Shown piece by piece: positions 53,205-54,644 of a DNA stretch of 54,644 bases. The DNA is from a virus. Numbering within the stretch: the first letter of the stretch is position 1; each line of letters opens with the position of its first letter. The DNA lies in IMG/VR virus record IMGVR_UViG_3300031240_000010, positions 1 through 54,644 of that record. One strand, 5' to 3'. The position numbers and the translations under genes were made by a program. The notes beneath the pieces are model-generated. The model made no database searches, was not told where the DNA came from, and worked only from the letters and a program-made list of their open reading frames with translations.

Positions 53205-54644
53205 TGCCTAAGCAAACCACCACAAAGAAGCCTGTTAGTGCCTTACAAGCACTGACTAAGAAGGAGCAAGTTATGCAGGATGTGCCACACGTTATAGTCC
53301 AAGCCTTAGCAGGTACAGGAAAGACTACGACCCTTATTGAAGCAATCAAGCTGCTTAAGGGTCATGATGTAACCATTACCCCTAGTGAGCAACAACTAGA
53401 GATATGGAACCAGATTGGCCTTAGCCCTACCAATGCTACTTGTGGGATGGTAGCCTTCAATAAGTCTATAGCAGATGAGTTACAGCAACGTATGCCAGAA
53501 GGCTGTGAGGCTATGACCCTGCACAGCCTAGGCAACAAAGCTGTGACACAAGCTTATGGCAGACTTAAGTTAGACAAGAATAGGGTCACAGAGATTATTG
53601 CTAAGATCACAGGTATGGATATATGGGATCTACGCCGCAAGAAGCAAGTAGTCCTTAAAGCTACAGAAGACCTTGTAGCCCTATGTAAGCAGAACCTTAT
53701 ACATGAAGAGTCAGAGGTTAATCCTATGACTACTTCTTGGGAAGTAGCTTTGGATAACCTTGCTACTTATTATGACATTGAGCTTAATGGTAGTAAGACT
53801 GAAGTGTTTGACCTAGTACCTAAAGTATTGGAATATTGCCTTACACCAGAACGTGATAGGTGTATGGACTTCAATGATATGATATGGCTACCTGTTGCTC
53901 AAGGGCTAGCAGTACCTAAGTATGACTTACTGTTAGTTGATGAACGCCAGGATATGAGTAAGTGTCAGCAAGCATTAGTCCTAATGGCTGGCAAGCGTAT
54001 CGTAGCAGTAGGAGATGAGCACCAAAGCATCTATGGCTTTGCAGGAGCAGATGCTAATGCTTGTAGTAACCTTAAGACCTTACTAGAAGTTACAGGTAAG
54101 GGAGTAGTAGAATTACCCCTAACAGTGACTAGACGTTGTGGTAAGGCTATTGTTAGGGAGGCACAAAAGTATGTCCCAGAATTCCAGGCTCACCATACTA
54201 ACCCTGAAGGGAAAGTCCATCACAGCACATCTGTACTATATGGTTCACTCGTCCAAGCTGGAGATATGGTGCTATGTAGGATTAATGCACCGCTCGTCAG
54301 TGAGTGCTTCAAGTTCCTTAAGGAGGACCGTAAGGCTATCATTGCAGGGCGAGATATTGGGCAGGGTTTGATTAGGCTGATTAACAAGCTCTGCAAGAAC
54401 CTAGAGAAGGCTAGTACTCCAGCTACTATACCTTGTTTGATTACAGCCCTAGGTGAATGGTACAAGCAAGAGAGTGAAAAGGAACTAGCCAAGCGTAACC
54501 CTAGTGACACACGCATAGCAGCCCTAGGGGATAAGTATGCTTGCCTAATCTGCTTTTGTGAAGCAGCCAACACAGTAGAGCAAGTTACCCAAAAGATTGA
54601 GGCTATATTCACGGATGATAAGACTGATGGTATCAGGCTTAGCT
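53204..54644 (+). CDS. UvrD/Rep-type SF1 helicase, cut by right edge
   Basis: 480 codons are in the window, opening MPKQTTTKKPVSALQALTKK. Walker A 'VIVQALAGTGKTTTLIEAIK', motif Ia 'GMVAFNKSIADELQQRMP', 'AMTLHSLGNKAV', motif II 'YDLLLVDERQDMSKCQQALV', motif III 'RIVAVGDEHQSIYGFAGADA', motif IV region 'LPLTVTRRCGKAIVREAQKY'. DERQD replaces DExQD with Arg, as in some phage helicases. It should unwind or displace strands in replication or recombination. The C-terminal motifs lie beyond the window. Confidence 0.82.
   Translation, partial: MPKQTTTKKPVSALQALTKKEQVMQDVPHVIVQALAGTGKTTTLIEAIKLLKGHDVTITPSEQQLEIWNQIGLSPTNATCGMVAFNKSIADELQQRMPEGCEAMTLHSLGNKAVTQAYGRLKLDKNRVTEIIAKITGMDIWDLRRKKQVVLKATEDLVALCKQNLIHEESEVNPMTTSWEVALDNLATYYDIELNGSKTEVFDLVPKVLEYCLTPERDRCMDFNDMIWLPVAQGLAVPKYDLLLVDERQDMSKCQQALVLMAGKRIVAVGDEHQSIYGFAGADANACSNLKTLLEVTGKGVVELPLTVTRRCGKAIVREAQKYVPEFQAHHTNPEGKVHHSTSVLYGSLVQAGDMVLCRINAPLVSECFKFLKEDRKAIIAGRDIGQGLIRLINKLCKNLEKASTPATIPCLITALGEWYKQESEKELAKRNPSDTRIAALGDKYACLICFCEAANTVEQVTQKIEAIFTDDKTDGIRLS

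Noticed and set aside
1-54644. CRISPR array, insertion sequences, integrase or attachment sites
   Set aside because: No regularly spaced repeats, transposase motifs or integrase gene were seen; the excisionase-like gene alone does not prove a temperate lifestyle.

Overview
The window is part of the genome of a tailed double-stranded DNA phage (Caudoviricetes). Genes are packed end to end with many ATGA, GTGA or TAATG overlaps. There is a complete packaging and head module, a replication and recombination module, and a block of very small early-type genes. No ribosomal, metabolic or insertion-sequence genes are visible. The host is probably a planctomycete: one gene (17589-17888) carries the N-terminal 'FSLRT...' membrane-anchor signature common in Planctomycetes, and another (33630-34271) belongs to an Ala/Tyr-repeat family I associate with Gemmata-like genomes and their phages. 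This host call is an inference from two proteins.

Layout. (1) 1-23816, minus strand, transcribed right to left: small accessory genes, terminase small subunit, a large terminase split into ATPase and nuclease genes by a 39-residue microgene, portal, MuF-type head protein with an inserted acetyltransferase-like domain, a giant prohead protease fusion, scaffold-like protein, decoration protein, major capsid protein, head-tail connector and closure genes, several membrane proteins, and a papain-like peptidase cut by the left edge. A tRNA-like sequence lies near 20.7 kb. (2) 24127-24297: one small plus-strand gene. (3) 24298-30110, minus: SprT-like peptidase, AAA+ ATPase, DUF4031 protein, zinc/TOPRIM primase, thymidylate-synthase-family enzyme, HAD deoxynucleotidase. 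(4) 30111-30452: divergent control region with inverted repeats. (5) 30453-36763, plus: about 20 small genes bounded by two paralogous winged-helix-like proteins. (6) 37010-50184, minus: radical SAM/SPASM enzyme, TET-associated-type glycosyltransferase, GT-B glycosyltransferase, an HMUDK_hel/alpha-GPT pyrophosphorylase-like protein, family A DNA polymerase, HNH nucleases, SSB-like protein, CsrA, RecA-like ATPase, RNA polymerase alpha-CTD-like protein, PD-(D/E)XK nuclease, family 4 uracil-DNA glycosylase and a RuvC-like resolvase. (7) 50499-54644, plus: small basic genes, a ParB-like protein, an excisionase-like protein and a UvrD-type helicase cut by the right edge.

The most interesting system is the probable DNA base hypermodification cassette at 37.0-40.7 kb, together with the thymidylate-synthase homologue at 28.4-29.5 kb. 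A hydroxymethylated pyrimidine could be made at the nucleotide or polymer level and then elaborated by the HMUDK_hel-like protein, two glycosyltransferases and a radical SAM enzyme. Other notable observations are an N-terminal MPK[V/I][T/S/N] peptide shared by at least eight unrelated nucleic-acid proteins, repeated NDWxxW/His-Ala modules fused to head proteins, the split terminase, and two interleaved perfect stems in the 50.2 kb leader. No tail genes were identified; they presumably lie left of the window. All homology calls were made by eye from sequence motifs; no database search was run.
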